DNA from: G963674835 sp963674835 | Lineage (GTDB): Bacteria > Planctomycetota > Planctomycetia > Pirellulales > Thermoguttaceae | Direction: 5' to 3' | DNA: 64,000 bases | Assembly (NCBI GenBank): GCA_963674835.2 | Contig: CAXXKC010000003.1 | Coordinates: 2,790,001 to 2,854,000 of the forward strand | Part shown: in pieces, positions 19,119 to 30,700 of the stretch | How positions within the stretch are numbered: the stretch's first letter is position 1 | Layout of the letters: each line of letters opens with the position of its first letter | Translations under genes and position numbers: made by a program | Notes under the pieces: generated by a model | Seen by the model: only the letters and a program-made list of their open reading frames with translations | What the model was told of the DNA's origin: nothing | The model's database searches: none

Positions 19119-19463
19119 TTACGCCCTCCCGGACCCCTTGACCCGCTGCCCGACAAGCCTGCGGATCTCCAGGAGCAAATTCTCCGGTACGCGAAAGCGC
19201 AGCGGCGCGCTCCCCTGCGTCTGTTCGACCATCTCGCTGGCAATTTGCAGATTCGCCAGCGGTTCGTCGGGGCTGATCCTGTAGACGTGACCCCGATCGC
19301 GGATGCGGCGGTATAGCCCGAGCGCATCGGTATCTACTTCGTCGAGTACGACCAAAGGCGCGCAGCCTTCCAGGTCGTGGAACTCGAAACTCCCATACCA
19401 GTTCACCGGACACACTCCCAGACAAGAACGAAAAGAAAAGAATGCCGGACGTGAGAAACCCAC
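19119..19463 (-). CDS. Hypothetical protein of about 100 residues
   Basis: I do not recognise this gene. It ends 14 nt from a strong bidirectional terminator, which supports its being transcribed. The deduced protein has a stretch that reads like real coding sequence: VNWYGSFEFHDLEGC, then APLVVLDEVDTDALGLYRRI, then PLANLQIASEMVEQTQGSAP and RFRVPENLLLEIRRLVGQRV. The full 114-codon frame starts at a GTG (19463) with no ribosome site. A GTG at 19406 with GGGAG upstream would give about 95 residues. There is no signal peptide in the shorter form. The segment RDRGHVYRISPDEPL suggests a compact alpha/beta fold. No function can be assigned. Confidence 0.5.
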   Translation of the reverse strand: MGFSRPAFFSFRSCLGVCPVNWYGSFEFHDLEGCAPLVVLDEVDTDALGLYRRIRDRGHVYRISPDEPLANLQIASEMVEQTQGSAPLRFRVPENLLLEIRRLVGQRVKGSGRA

Positions 19464-19673
19464 TGCGATGAGCCAGGAACCTGACCCACAAACAGACTAC
19501 ACCAGAACGCCATACAAGGAAACCCCCTCTTAGGGAGTATTGGTACCCCAGGCTACCGCTGGCCAATACACGGCAGAAAGACAGGCCGTCCACCGTCTGC
19601 CATTCATAGCAGGAGAGTCCGCCCAGACCCTCGTCTTAGGTCGGTCGACCATGGCCACGTCACCGTGCGCGCG

Positions 19674-22313
19674 TCACGCGGGCTCATCCGGAACCGGCTC
19701 TTCAGCAACGCCGTCTCTCGCCGCTTCCGCCGGCTCAACCGTGTGCGGTACGAGCGGTTCCATCGCCACCAGCACCTGACAGCCTGTCGCTTCCAGAAGC
19801 CGGTCTGCCCACTCCAGCGGCTTGCCGTCGGAGCTTCGGACATCCGCCAGCGCTGTCCGAAGCACTACGGCGTCATAATGCCCGTCGAGAACCGTCTGCA
19901 CGAGTTCATCAGGGCTGATCTCCGATGGCCGCACCAACCGCACCGTCCGCCCACACGCCTTACCCTGAGCAAGATCCGCCGGAATCGTCCCGTCACCTGC
20001 CCCCGGCCGACACGCCGGCCACACGTCAAGAGCCACATCCGCATCCACCATCGTCAGCAGCGACTCAAATAGGTCGGCCGCGGCCGGTGTCCCGTCGTGA
20101 ACCATCAACATCCGACTCACACCCACTCCCGCGGCTCGCAGGTCGCGAACCGAACGGGCCCGGCGCTCGGCAATCGTTGGAATGCGTCTCCCCCCAGCCA
20201 GATCCAAGCTTACGTCCCGGTTCACTCCGATCAGGCGGACGGTCAGCGGCGCCGGCTGCCCCTGGTGCAGATGGATCCAGTAGAACGCCAACTGGTCGAG
20301 CTGTTGCTCCGGTGTGAATCTGCCCGAAGCCCCCACGATGAGTTCCTGCGCGCCGATTTCCTTGGTCGCCTGGAGCACCGCGTGCAGGCCGTTGTTCGTC
20401 GACACGATCACCGGCACGACCTCCTTGCCCGCCGACTCGGCCCGCTGCACGACCGCCGTCATCAATCGGCGATCCTCCTCGTTCAACGCCACCGGCTCCG
20501 TGTCGGTACCGCCAATCGGTCGCACCTGCGCCGTCATCACGACCACGTCCGTCGTCAGAGGATCCGTTTCCACCAGGGCCTTTTCCAGCATGCCCAGGTG
20601 GTACGGCGATCGGATGGCCACCAGCTTCCGGTACGGCCGTGTCAGCCCCAGCACCTGGGGACTGACCGAATCGGACGTCACTTCGTTGAACTGCTCGATA
20701 TGCTCGTGTTCCTCGCGGCCGCGCCGTCTGCGGCGCATGTGCTCCGTCGTCGCAAACACGGTAAACAATACCGCCGTGAACGTCACACCAGCTTCCGTGG
20801 CGATCCTCTTGGTCAACGCGTTGGAAATGGCTGCGCCGACCAGAATCAGCAGGATCACGCTCAACCCGATAGGTATCTCGACGCCCCGGATCCGCACATT
20901 CAGCGGTACCTTGAAGCCCCGCGGTCGATCGGCGTTCCGAATCCGCAAGACCACCATGGCAAGGCAATTGAACACGAAACTCCACACGACCCCGAACGCG
21001 TACGCCTCGCCCAACAAGAGCACATCGCCCCGGCTGGTGACGATCGTGAACAGTTGCAGCGCCGTAATGCTATACAGCAGCCGGTGGGTCGTCCCGTAGC
21101 GGCGGTGCGGCTTGAGAAACCAGTCGGGAATCACCCCGTCTTCGGCAACCCGGTTCAGAACGCCGTTCGAGCCGATGATCGCCGTATTGACCGCCCCCGC
21201 CAGGATCAACGCCCCCACCGCAACCACCATCGCATTGAGCAACAGCCTTGCCAACGGCGGCCCGCACACGCTCATCGCCAGACCGCCGATCAGGTTGTCG
21301 CCGTAACGCGCCATGCGAACGTCGTCGGGAATCAACAACACGGCCAGAACGCTGATCCCGCCTGTCAGAAGCAGGCTGTAAAGAAACACGATGAACGCCG
21401 TACGGCGAAAATTCTTCAGCTTGGGAAACTCCACTTCCCGGTAGATCTGCGCCAACGTCTCCTCGCCGCTCATCGCCAGGATCGAGTGGCCAAACGCCAC
21501 GAAGAAACCGAGCACGCCCACCAGGCTCAGCCAGTCCCAGCCGCTCAGGCCCAACAACCGTTCGCCGATGCCCGTATGCCCCAAGAAGCCCAACGGACTC
21601 TCCATCTGGCCCGTCGAAGGATTCAGCTTCGGCGCGAAGTTCGGTTCGAACACGACCGCGTTCTGCGGTCCCTGGATCCACAGCGTCGCTCCGCACCAGC
21701 CGAAAATGACCACCGCCATGACCGTCGTCGCGATCATGATCCGCATCGCCTTCTTGCTCGACTCGTGAATCCCCAGGAGGTTCTGATAGAAAAAGTACAG
21801 CGTCACCAGGCACGCGATGATCACCGACCCGAGCGCACTCCACGAATCCCGAACCTCCCTGGCGACAGGAATCCCGCTCACATGCGAAAAGGTCTCGAAT
21901 ACCAACCCCATCACGTACTGGCCGGCCGACACGCTGCTGATCGGCCCCGTCAGCATGTAATCGAACAACAATGCCGAAACGGCCACTTTGGCCAGTGTTC
22001 GTCCCAACGCTTCCTTCACGATCCGATACACCCCGCCCCGCACGAACATCGAGCAGCTCTCGATGTACACGGCTCGTACCGCATAGCTGAAGAGCATCAC
22101 GCCCACGATGAACCACGGAGCGGCCGGCCCCACAGCATGCTCGACGATGCCGCCGATGTAATAGGCCGTGCTCGCCAGGTCGCAAAGCACCACGGCAGCG
22201 GCGCGCCAATACGAGATGAACATGAACATCACGCTGCTGACGACCACCACCTGGGTAGTACGCCGCAGCGCATCGCGACCAGAGTCTGACCGCGCAACAT
22301 CAGGCACAGACAT
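19674..22313 (-). CDS. APC-type amino acid permease fused to a stress-protein-like (USP) cytosolic domain
   Basis: An 879-residue transporter. The first half (about residues 20-510) has 12 or more transmembrane helices of the APC superfamily, including the unwound first-helix region near residue 30 and a GYVSM-free but helix-broken motif. A charged linker (RRRRRGREEHEHIEQF) leads to a cytosolic region with two USP-like modules: YRKLVAIRSPYHLGMLEKAL with VVVMTAQVRP, and AVLQATKEIGAQELIVGASG followed by RSVRDLRAAGVGVSRMLMVH. The USP module often binds adenine nucleotides. ATG 22313 is preferred over TTG 22343, which has only a poorly spaced ribosome site. A likely role is uptake of an organic solute gated by energy or nucleotide state, which is inferred from the domain pairing. 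Confidence 0.85.
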   Translation of the reverse strand: MSVPDVARSDSGRDALRRTTQVVVVSSVMFMFISYWRAAAVVLCDLASTAYYIGGIVEHAVGPAAPWFIVGVMLFSYAVRAVYIESCSMFVRGGVYRIVKEALGRTLAKVAVSALLFDYMLTGPISSVSAGQYVMGLVFETFSHVSGIPVAREVRDSWSALGSVIIACLVTLYFFYQNLLGIHESSKKAMRIMIATTVMAVVIFGWCGATLWIQGPQNAVVFEPNFAPKLNPSTGQMESPLGFLGHTGIGERLLGLSGWDWLSLVGVLGFFVAFGHSILAMSGEETLAQIYREVEFPKLKNFRRTAFIVFLYSLLLTGGISVLAVLLIPDDVRMARYGDNLIGGLAMSVCGPPLARLLLNAMVVAVGALILAGAVNTAIIGSNGVLNRVAEDGVIPDWFLKPHRRYGTTHRLLYSITALQLFTIVTSRGDVLLLGEAYAFGVVWSFVFNCLAMVVLRIRNADRPRGFKVPLNVRIRGVEIPIGLSVILLILVGAAISNALTKRIATEAGVTFTAVLFTVFATTEHMRRRRRGREEHEHIEQFNEVTSDSVSPQVLGLTRPYRKLVAIRSPYHLGMLEKALVETDPLTTDVVVMTAQVRPIGGTDTEPVALNEEDRRLMTAVVQRAESAGKEVVPVIVSTNNGLHAVLQATKEIGAQELIVGASGRFTPEQQLDQLAFYWIHLHQGQPAPLTVRLIGVNRDVSLDLAGGRRIPTIAERRARSVRDLRAAGVGVSRMLMVHDGTPAAADLFESLLTMVDADVALDVWPACRPGAGDGTIPADLAQGKACGRTVRLVRPSEISPDELVQTVLDGHYDAVVLRTALADVRSSDGKPLEWADRLLEATGCQVLVAMEPLVPHTVEPAEAARDGVAEEPVPDEPA

Positions 22314-22653
22314 GGCAGAACGTTCCGGGAGCCAAACTCCCAAAACCTATCGGACGCTGCGCCAGTGCAGTGACGAGCGTGCCCTTTCAAGCCGGCCCGA
22401 GCACCATGATCGGGCCTTGCCTACGAGGTTAGCTGCCGGGCTAGAACTTGAAAGTGTCCCGGGCCATCGACGCGGCCCTGCGCCCCGGGATCGACCCAAG
22501 CCGATCCGTTGGTTCCCCCGCTTCCCCACTCACTGTGGAGAATTCGGCTGCACATCTCCACGATTCTAGAAACCCCACGCCCAACTCGGCAATACCCCAA
22601 CCGACGGACCACATCTGCGCTCCGCAGCGGCTCCCCCGCCAATCCCTTCGCAC
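22314..22653. other. Intergenic region between two minus-strand transporters
   Basis: This 340-bp stretch holds the promoter of the permease and the 3' end of the symporter transcript. No gene, tRNA or clear promoter was recognised; the small reading frames here have no ribosome site. Confidence 0.5.
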
Positions 22654-24435
<1,782 letters not shown>

Positions 24436-24655
24436 CGGTTGTTTCCTAAGCTCTTGTTGACGCCTGCATTGCCGATGCGCGTTGAGCGGCATTCGAGGCC
24501 CCGGATTCCGGCCATTTCGGCGGGTATCCGGGATGAATCGCGATCATTGGCTGCGCCGGCATCAATAGGTCCCCACACAACTCCCCTCACCCGTCTGCAG
24601 GTGAGGCGCCGCACGCCGAGGATTCAACTCGCGTCGAACCCATCAACCTCTCAAC

Positions 24656-26164
24656 TCACCCCTGGTACTCATCTCCCGCCCCGCACGCCGCTACACACTC
24701 GGCGATCTCCCGCTTCGCCTGATCCACCAACTCCGGCGTCGCACCGACCACTTCCCAGCGCGCCAGACCGTCTTCGCTCTGCGAAACTCGCTGGCACACC
24801 TGAAGCCAATCCTCGCTCAAACGGGTCGTCTCGTCGACGTCGAACGGCAACCCTCGGCGCATCAGCGTCGCCTCCAACTCCATGCCGTTCTTCATGCGGT
24901 CTAGCCATCGGGCACCCTGCTCCTGGAAATGCCCCCGAACCGCCTCCAGCGCAGCGACCCGCTCCGTGTCGCCGGGAAACTTGTAGCCCCATTCCCGCTG
25001 CCGCGCCGTCATTGCTTGCAGCCGAAACAGGTCTTCTATGCGATCCGGCTCCTCCTTCCAAACCCGCGCCGCCAGCAGTGCCACGTAGAGCGTGTTCTCC
25101 GTGCAGTACCGCTCCTGGCCACCCAACGAAAACGCCTCATAGAAATGCGCCGACTCCTCTACCGCCCCAAACCGTGTCGGCTCCTCGATCATGGCCTGCT
25201 TGATCTGCGAATGACCGTTCCGGATCACGTCGACCGTCACACCCGCACGCGCCATTTCCATGATCGCCATTGGGTTCGACTTCAAGTCGGCAAAAACCCC
25301 CAGCCCCGGCCCCGGGAACCGCTTGCGAATCTCCGGCAATAGGGCCGCATACACGAAGCTCGACGACAGGTACCTCCCGTCGCCGCCGTAGAAGTCGATC
25401 CGATCCCCGTCGCCGTCGAAGAAAGCCCCCAGCAAGAATTCTCCGCTGCGCAGGGTCTCCAAGCCCTCGCCAATCACATCCTGCTTCACCGGGTTCGGAT
25501 CGCCCAATGGAAACGTCCCGTCGGCCGCAAAGTGAAGCGGCGCCAATTCCGCCCCGGCCCGATCAAAGGCCAGCATCATCTCGCGCCCGGCAGCTCCGTG
25601 GACGTAGTCGTGCAGAATCCGCGTCCCTCGAAGACTTCCCGGTTCGACTCCAGCCAACTCCATGCTGTAGGCGACGTACGGCTCCATCACCTCTTCTGCG
25701 CGAATCCGCCCGCGGCGAGCACTGCCGCACGACGCGCCCTCGCGATACAGCTGACCGATCGCCTCCAATCCGCCCTCGGGCCCGATCCCTCGCGCAATCG
25801 GCGTCAGCCCCGGACCCAGCAGCTTCTGTCCCGTGTCGCCCGCCGGATTGTGTGATGCACCGATCAACACGGTCGCGTACTCCGGATGGCACATCGCTCC
25901 GAAGTAACAGCTCGACGCCGTCGAGGCTCCCGGCAGATAGATCACCTCCAACCCCGCCTCGCAGTACGCATCGGCCGCGATCGTCAGATACTGCGGCCCA
26001 CTGCGGCGGGCGTCATGCGCCACAACGACTCCGGGAACCTTCAAGACCTCGCGGAAATACACCGCCTCGGCCGCGGCCAGTCGCCGGGCCAACTCCGGCG
26101 CCAACGACGCCGCCGGCGTGCGAATGTCGTAAGCGCGAAATAGCGATAGGTCGAGCATCTGCAT
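24656..26164 (-). CDS. Phosphoglucomutase/phosphomannomutase family protein
   Basis: A 502-residue alpha-D-phosphohexomutase. The phosphoserine loop is GASHNPAG (Ser104), the metal loop is DGDGDR (Asp250, 252, 254), the sugar-binding loop is VEESAHF and the phosphate-binding loop is RVSQSEDG. It interconverts sugar 1- and 6-phosphates, which would feed exopolysaccharide and nucleotide-sugar synthesis; glucose versus mannose preference cannot be read. The frame opens earlier at GTG 26215, but ATG 26164 is chosen because the 55-bp dispersed repeat at 26216-26270 fills the upstream segment. An ATG two codons later (26158) is also possible; the ribosome site (GGAAG) is weak in all cases. Confidence 0.88.
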   Translation of the reverse strand: MQMLDLSLFRAYDIRTPAASLAPELARRLAAAEAVYFREVLKVPGVVVAHDARRSGPQYLTIAADAYCEAGLEVIYLPGASTASSCYFGAMCHPEYATVLIGASHNPAGDTGQKLLGPGLTPIARGIGPEGGLEAIGQLYREGASCGSARRGRIRAEEVMEPYVAYSMELAGVEPGSLRGTRILHDYVHGAAGREMMLAFDRAGAELAPLHFAADGTFPLGDPNPVKQDVIGEGLETLRSGEFLLGAFFDGDGDRIDFYGGDGRYLSSSFVYAALLPEIRKRFPGPGLGVFADLKSNPMAIMEMARAGVTVDVIRNGHSQIKQAMIEEPTRFGAVEESAHFYEAFSLGGQERYCTENTLYVALLAARVWKEEPDRIEDLFRLQAMTARQREWGYKFPGDTERVAALEAVRGHFQEQGARWLDRMKNGMELEATLMRRGLPFDVDETTRLSEDWLQVCQRVSQSEDGLARWEVVGATPELVDQAKREIAECVAACGAGDEYQG

Positions 26165-26215
26165 GACGGCACAACTTCCAGAGCGCATCTCGCAACCGTG
26201 GAGCTTGCAAATCAC

Positions 26216-26270
26216 CCTCGGAACCGCACAAACACGCCGCCGAGAACGCTACAGTGAAGCGCGATACGCA
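26216..26270. repeat. 55-bp dispersed repeat, copy upstream of phosphohexomutase
   Basis: This segment matches 63423-63477 at 42 of 55 positions with no gap. The strongest block is AAACACGCCGCC followed by GAACG and TACAGT. It lies in the 303-bp gap between the phosphohexomutase and the cupin gene, which otherwise shows nothing. Relative to the downstream gene it points the opposite way from the second copy. Confidence 0.6.
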
Positions 26271-26467
26271 ATTGTTGTGCACTAACCTACCCCGAACCCC
26301 CCAAAACCGCAAGCGACACTGCCGGCACCGACCGAAACCGGCCCGGGGGGACCTGCAAACCTGAACCATCCGTTCGTCACGCTACAGCGTCATGCAAGCT
26401 TCAGTCCCACCGCCCGAGCCCACGACCTCGCCAGATACTGCCGCAGGCCAAACCGGCCGCCGATGGT

Positions 26468-26815
26468 TCACGAGCGGATCATCACCAAGAGCATCTTCAT
26501 CGGCGTCGGCGCCTTGACCGCATGCGGCTCGTTTGCCGGCATGATCACGCCCTGGCCGCTCACCAGGCGCAGCGGCTTGCCCGAGATAATCACTTCCGCC
26601 TCGCCCTCCACGACCTGGACCATGGCGTCGAACGGAGCCGTGTGCTCGCTCAGCTCTTGCCCCTGATCGAAGGCGAACAGCGTGATGTTGCCCGTCGGCC
26701 GCTTCAGCAGTATGCGGCTGACCACCGCGCCCCGTTGGCAGTCGATCAGCTTCGCCAGCGGTTGGACCGTGGCCAGCAACTCTTCGGCAACCGATGCTTT
26801 GTCTTGCTCTTGCAT
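26468..26815 (-). CDS. Small cupin-domain protein
   Basis: A 115-residue single-domain cupin. The beta-barrel core shows LFAFDQGQELSEHTAPFDAM (metal-type H at its end), VVEGEAEVIISGKPLRLVSG and GVIMPANEPHAVKAPTPMKM, that is the G(X)5HXH-like and G-x-x-H motifs of cupins with one of the usual histidines replaced. It is 303 bp from the phosphohexomutase and 407 bp from divergent ferritin. Cupins of this size act as small-molecule isomerases, dioxygenases or sensors; no specific reaction is supported. The ribosome site AGGGAC fits ATG 26815. Confidence 0.82.
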   Translation of the reverse strand: MQEQDKASVAEELLATVQPLAKLIDCQRGAVVSRILLKRPTGNITLFAFDQGQELSEHTAPFDAMVQVVEGEAEVIISGKPLRLVSGQGVIMPANEPHAVKAPTPMKMLLVMIRS

Positions 26816-27222
26816 GGCGTGTCCCTATCCTGCTTGCGGAAGACGCGGTGCGCGCGGGCCTGCCGGCACAGGCCCTTCCTCCACGCATTGTATATCGCCA
26901 ATGCCCAGATTCCAGGTGTCCGCCCGCCGCCCCACGCACCGTCCCCTTACCATTCAGGCCCTCTTCTTTCGGCGCAGGGTGTATCCGTAGTGACCCGCAC
27001 GGACGATCCGATCACAAGTAATGCACCCACCATAGGTTGCGTAGCTGGGCCTTGCCAGCAGCCGCACCGTTGGCACAATAGTTAGGCATACCGATTCCTG
27101 GCCGGGCCGCAAACGAAAGTAACTCGGCCGTCTCGCCCGGTGCCAACGCCCCACGTGCGGTTGCAGCAGGATCGTCGTGCAAACATTCCAACAACCTGAT
27201 CCACCAGTCACGGGAGATTCGT
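26816..27222. other. Divergent region between cupin and ferritin
   Basis: This 407-bp gap must hold the promoters for the cupin and ferritin genes. TTGCCA-N17-ACAATA near 27055-27083 is a weak sigma-70 candidate for ferritin. No Fur box was recognised. Confidence 0.4.
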
Positions 27223-27714
27223 ATGCTTAGCAAGAAGATGCAAGACGCGCTCAATGCCCAGATCAACGCCGAAGGCTATTCGGCCTATCTCTACCTCTCG
27301 ATGGCGGTTCAGGCCGACGCTGCAAACTTGCCAGGGTTCGCTCATTGGTTCCGTCTTCAGTACCAGGAAGAAACCACCCACATGATGAAGCTCCTCGGCT
27401 ACGTGCAACAGCGCCGTGGGCAGGTTGAGCTCAAAGCGATCGACTGCCCGCCACACAAGTGGGAGTCCGCCCTGGCCATGTTCGAGGCCACGCTCGAACA
27501 CGAACAGCACGTCACCAGCCTCATCCACAAACTCGCCGACCTGGCGGCGTCGGAAAACGACCGCGCCACGGGCATATTCCTCCACTGGTTCATCGAAGAA
27601 CAGGTCGAAGAAGAGGCCTCTGCCGAAGCCGTTGTCCAGCAGTTGCAGATGATCCACGGCGCACCCGGTGCACTGCTGATGCTCGATCGTCACCTCGCAC
27701 AGCGCGGGTCTTGA
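27223..27714 (+). CDS. ftn: Bacterial non-haem ferritin
   Basis: A 163-residue ferritin that stores iron as a ferric core. The ferroxidase ligands line up exactly with E. coli FtnA numbering: Glu17, Glu50, His53, Glu94, Gln127 and Glu130. The four-helix bundle plus short C-terminal helix matches family length. No haem-ligand methionine of bacterioferritin is in the usual place. ATG 27223 has GGGAG upstream. It converges with the 1319-residue gene, only 9 nt away. Iron regulation is expected but no operator was identified. Confidence 0.95.
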   Translation: MLSKKMQDALNAQINAEGYSAYLYLSMAVQADAANLPGFAHWFRLQYQEETTHMMKLLGYVQQRRGQVELKAIDCPPHKWESALAMFEATLEHEQHVTSLIHKLADLAASENDRATGIFLHWFIEEQVEEEASAEAVVQQLQMIHGAPGALLMLDRHLAQRGS

Positions 27715-27723
27715 ACCACCCGC

Positions 27724-30700
27724 TCAGAATCGCAGCTTCTCCGGCAGTATCTCCTTCATCCGACCCAAGAAGCCCTTCGCGGGGATTTCTTGCGGTGAGG
27801 TGGTTGGCTGCGCGGCCGGTTCGCTTTTGCGGCTGATCGGCATTTCCGAAAGTGGCACATTGTTGACCAGAAATCGCGGCCAGTAGCTTTCCAGCAAACG
27901 CATGCAATCGCTCACATGGCCGCGCTGTAGTTTCGCGTCGGCCGGCGCGATCAACCGCGCCAGTTCCAAACGTTCGCTGTCGCTGAACACCAGCGAAGAA
28001 AGCCGAACGTCGTCGATCCAGACCTCGCCGGGACCGATCAGGTCAAACCGTACTTGCAACGGCGACAGACCCTCCAGCGGCAGATCGTTGATCGGAACGA
28101 CGAACTGCTTCCACTGCGCTGGGATCGGGGGCACCGCCTTCCCCGCTTGGCCCGATCGCCCCGCCGGCGCCGAACGGTAGAAACCCATCCCGCGATAACG
28201 GCCTTCGACCGCCACCGACAACTGCGGCTGCACGGCCGCGTCCGTTGTTCGTAGCCACACCGATAGCGATAACCGCCCCGTGCGAGGCGATTCGAATGGC
28301 TGGCTCACCAGGCTGACCACCGTCCCATTGCTCGACATCCGCACGCTACGGCTTCCGCTGTGCTTGTCGCTCGTGCTCGACCCAACGACGACCCCGGTAC
28401 CCTCCGATGTCAGCCAGCCCGGTATCGCCTCCTGCGCCCCGCCCGCCTGCTCGAAATCGCCGTTGGCCAGTGCCGCCAGCAACGGTGGGCTCCGCAGCGC
28501 CACCGCCCGGTCGCCCAGTTCGGCAATCTGCTTCTGAAGCGATGCGTATACCGCACCCGGCCACGTGACCTTGGGATCGTACAGTTTCACTTCCGGCGCC
28601 GAGAACCGTACGGCCGCCATCTCGTACGCACCCAGGGCAACTGTCCAATAGGTCCCCTCCGCGTCGCGGGCCAGCGATGTCGTCCGCCGCGTGCCGCTCA
28701 AGTCTTCCATCTGGCAGCCCGCCGGCGCCGTCACCCGCACCCGAAGCTCGCTCGCAAACGGCGCGTCGTTGACCGCATAGACCCATGTCCGATTCTCGTG
28801 CGTCGCCACGCGAACCGCCACCGGCTGGCTCTCTGCCAGATCACCCACCGGCTCGAAGGCAACCGCAGGCAGCCGCCGATAAATGGCGATCAGATCCTTC
28901 AAGGTCCCTTCCTGCCCCATCGACAATTCCCAGCCGCCGTCAAAGATCGCCCGCACGTCAAGCGCCGCCAACGCATGCGCGAACCGGCGGCGGTTTTGAA
29001 TCCCAGACGGCAACGGCTGCGTCGCAAGCCACGTGTACGTCGGTCGGTACGGGCTCTTCTCGTCGAACGATGCCAGTCGCACCTCTTGCGGCTTCTGGAA
29101 GAACAGGCTTCCGGTCTTCGGCAGGCCCTGGAACAGCCGGTCCCAGTCGGGCATCTGGCTCAACTCCTGGTTCACCGCCAGATCGGTCAACGACCATTCC
29201 GGCACCATAGTCTCCGAGCGCAGCAGCACCAGGCCCGCTTGCCGCCGGTACTGCTGTACGTCGATTCCCGCTCGCAGCATCACCTCCGACAACGACATCC
29301 GCTGTGGCAAGACCGGCATCAACTCCGCCGCACGCTCCTCCCCTGAGAAGAAGTGTGCTCCCGCCAAGTACACGCATGCCCCAGGCCGCGCGGCTTGCAG
29401 CTCGTCGCGAACCCGTCCGTAAAACCGCGCTACCTGCGCGCCGCGCCATTGTAGCCACGCTTGGCTCCCCGCCCCGGTCAGAAACTGTGCCCGCTGACCG
29501 AACCGGCCCGGTCCCCTGCCGGGAACGTCGATCCTCGTGTCGCGCTCGAATTGGGCAATTGTCGCGTCGTCCATGCCCCAGCCAGGTCCCGGCAGTTGCG
29601 CATAGCCCTCGCCCGACAGTTGCACCGCCAGCCCTGTGAACGAACCGTGCCCTGCGTACCTCGTGATCACTTCTCGAATGACCGCCAGCATCGACTCCTG
29701 CACCTGCGGATTGAGCAGGTTGTAGTAGGGCGCCATGCCCTGCACCGGCGGATGGACCTGTTGCCAAAGTCTGCCGTCGGCACCGACCCACTGCACGCCC
29801 TCGCTCGCCGGACCGCCCGCACGCACGATCGCTTCCAGCTCCGGTAGCGGACTGCTGAACTCCAACGCCGGAATCAACTGCAGCCCTTCGCGGTCAAACA
29901 ACCGGAACAGCATCTCCAGCACGTCCTTCCGCACCGGGTCTTGTCCCGTCGCGAGAAAAGCACCCGTGTCGTAGCGCGGCGTCGCCACCACCAGCTTGCT
30001 CGGATAGATCGTGCTCCCGTCGGCCAGCACCGACAGCATCAAACCGCTGTGGCCGACGTGGTTCAGATACTCGACCAGCCGGGTGCCGCCCTCGTAGAAC
30101 GTGCGCCAGTCGTCCACGCTCAACTCACTCGGCGAATCCGGTGCCTCCGTCGCCCCGAAATTCTCTGGAAACAACGGGCGATCCATGTACCCCGCCCACA
30201 GACGCGCCGGCGGCCCTTCCTCCGCAGCAAACGCCGGCGGCAAGTGCTCCCAGCCGTCCAGAACACGGATCTTCCCGTACATCCCCGGCTTGTCGCTACG
30301 CCGGTTCGAGATCAGCACGATCGGCGCCTTCGTCTGCGGCCAGAAGATGATTCGATGCCGCAGCCATTCGGGCGGACGAGCGTCCCGCACGACCGTCTCG
30401 GTCTGGTCGATCCCCGAATCCAGACCGATCGGAACTACCGCCCCCGCCCCGTTCGGCTCGATGATGCTGATTCCCAGGGTCTGCGGAACATCACTCGGGT
30501 AGTCCACCTCCAAAATGTGCGGCAAGCCCGTTCGATTGATCGGCAGCGTGTACGCCTCCCAGCTCGCCTCCCCGTTCTTCGGACTCGGAGCCAACTGCGC
30601 CACTTCTCCCACGGCAAGCTTGCGCGATGCCAACCGCCCATGGCTCAACGGACCCTTCCACATCCGCGATAGCTTCGCCAACTGCGGTAGTGTGGCAAAC

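Noticed and set aside
20097..22289. Open frame of 730 codons on the plus strand
   Set aside because: It is antisense to the APC permease, is rich in Arg, Gln and His as expected of a GC-rich shadow frame, and has no ribosome site or family motif.
27069..27100. Possible sigma-54 promoter before ferritin (TGGCAC)
   Set aside because: The GC element is not at the required distance from GG, so it does not fit the sigma-54 pattern.
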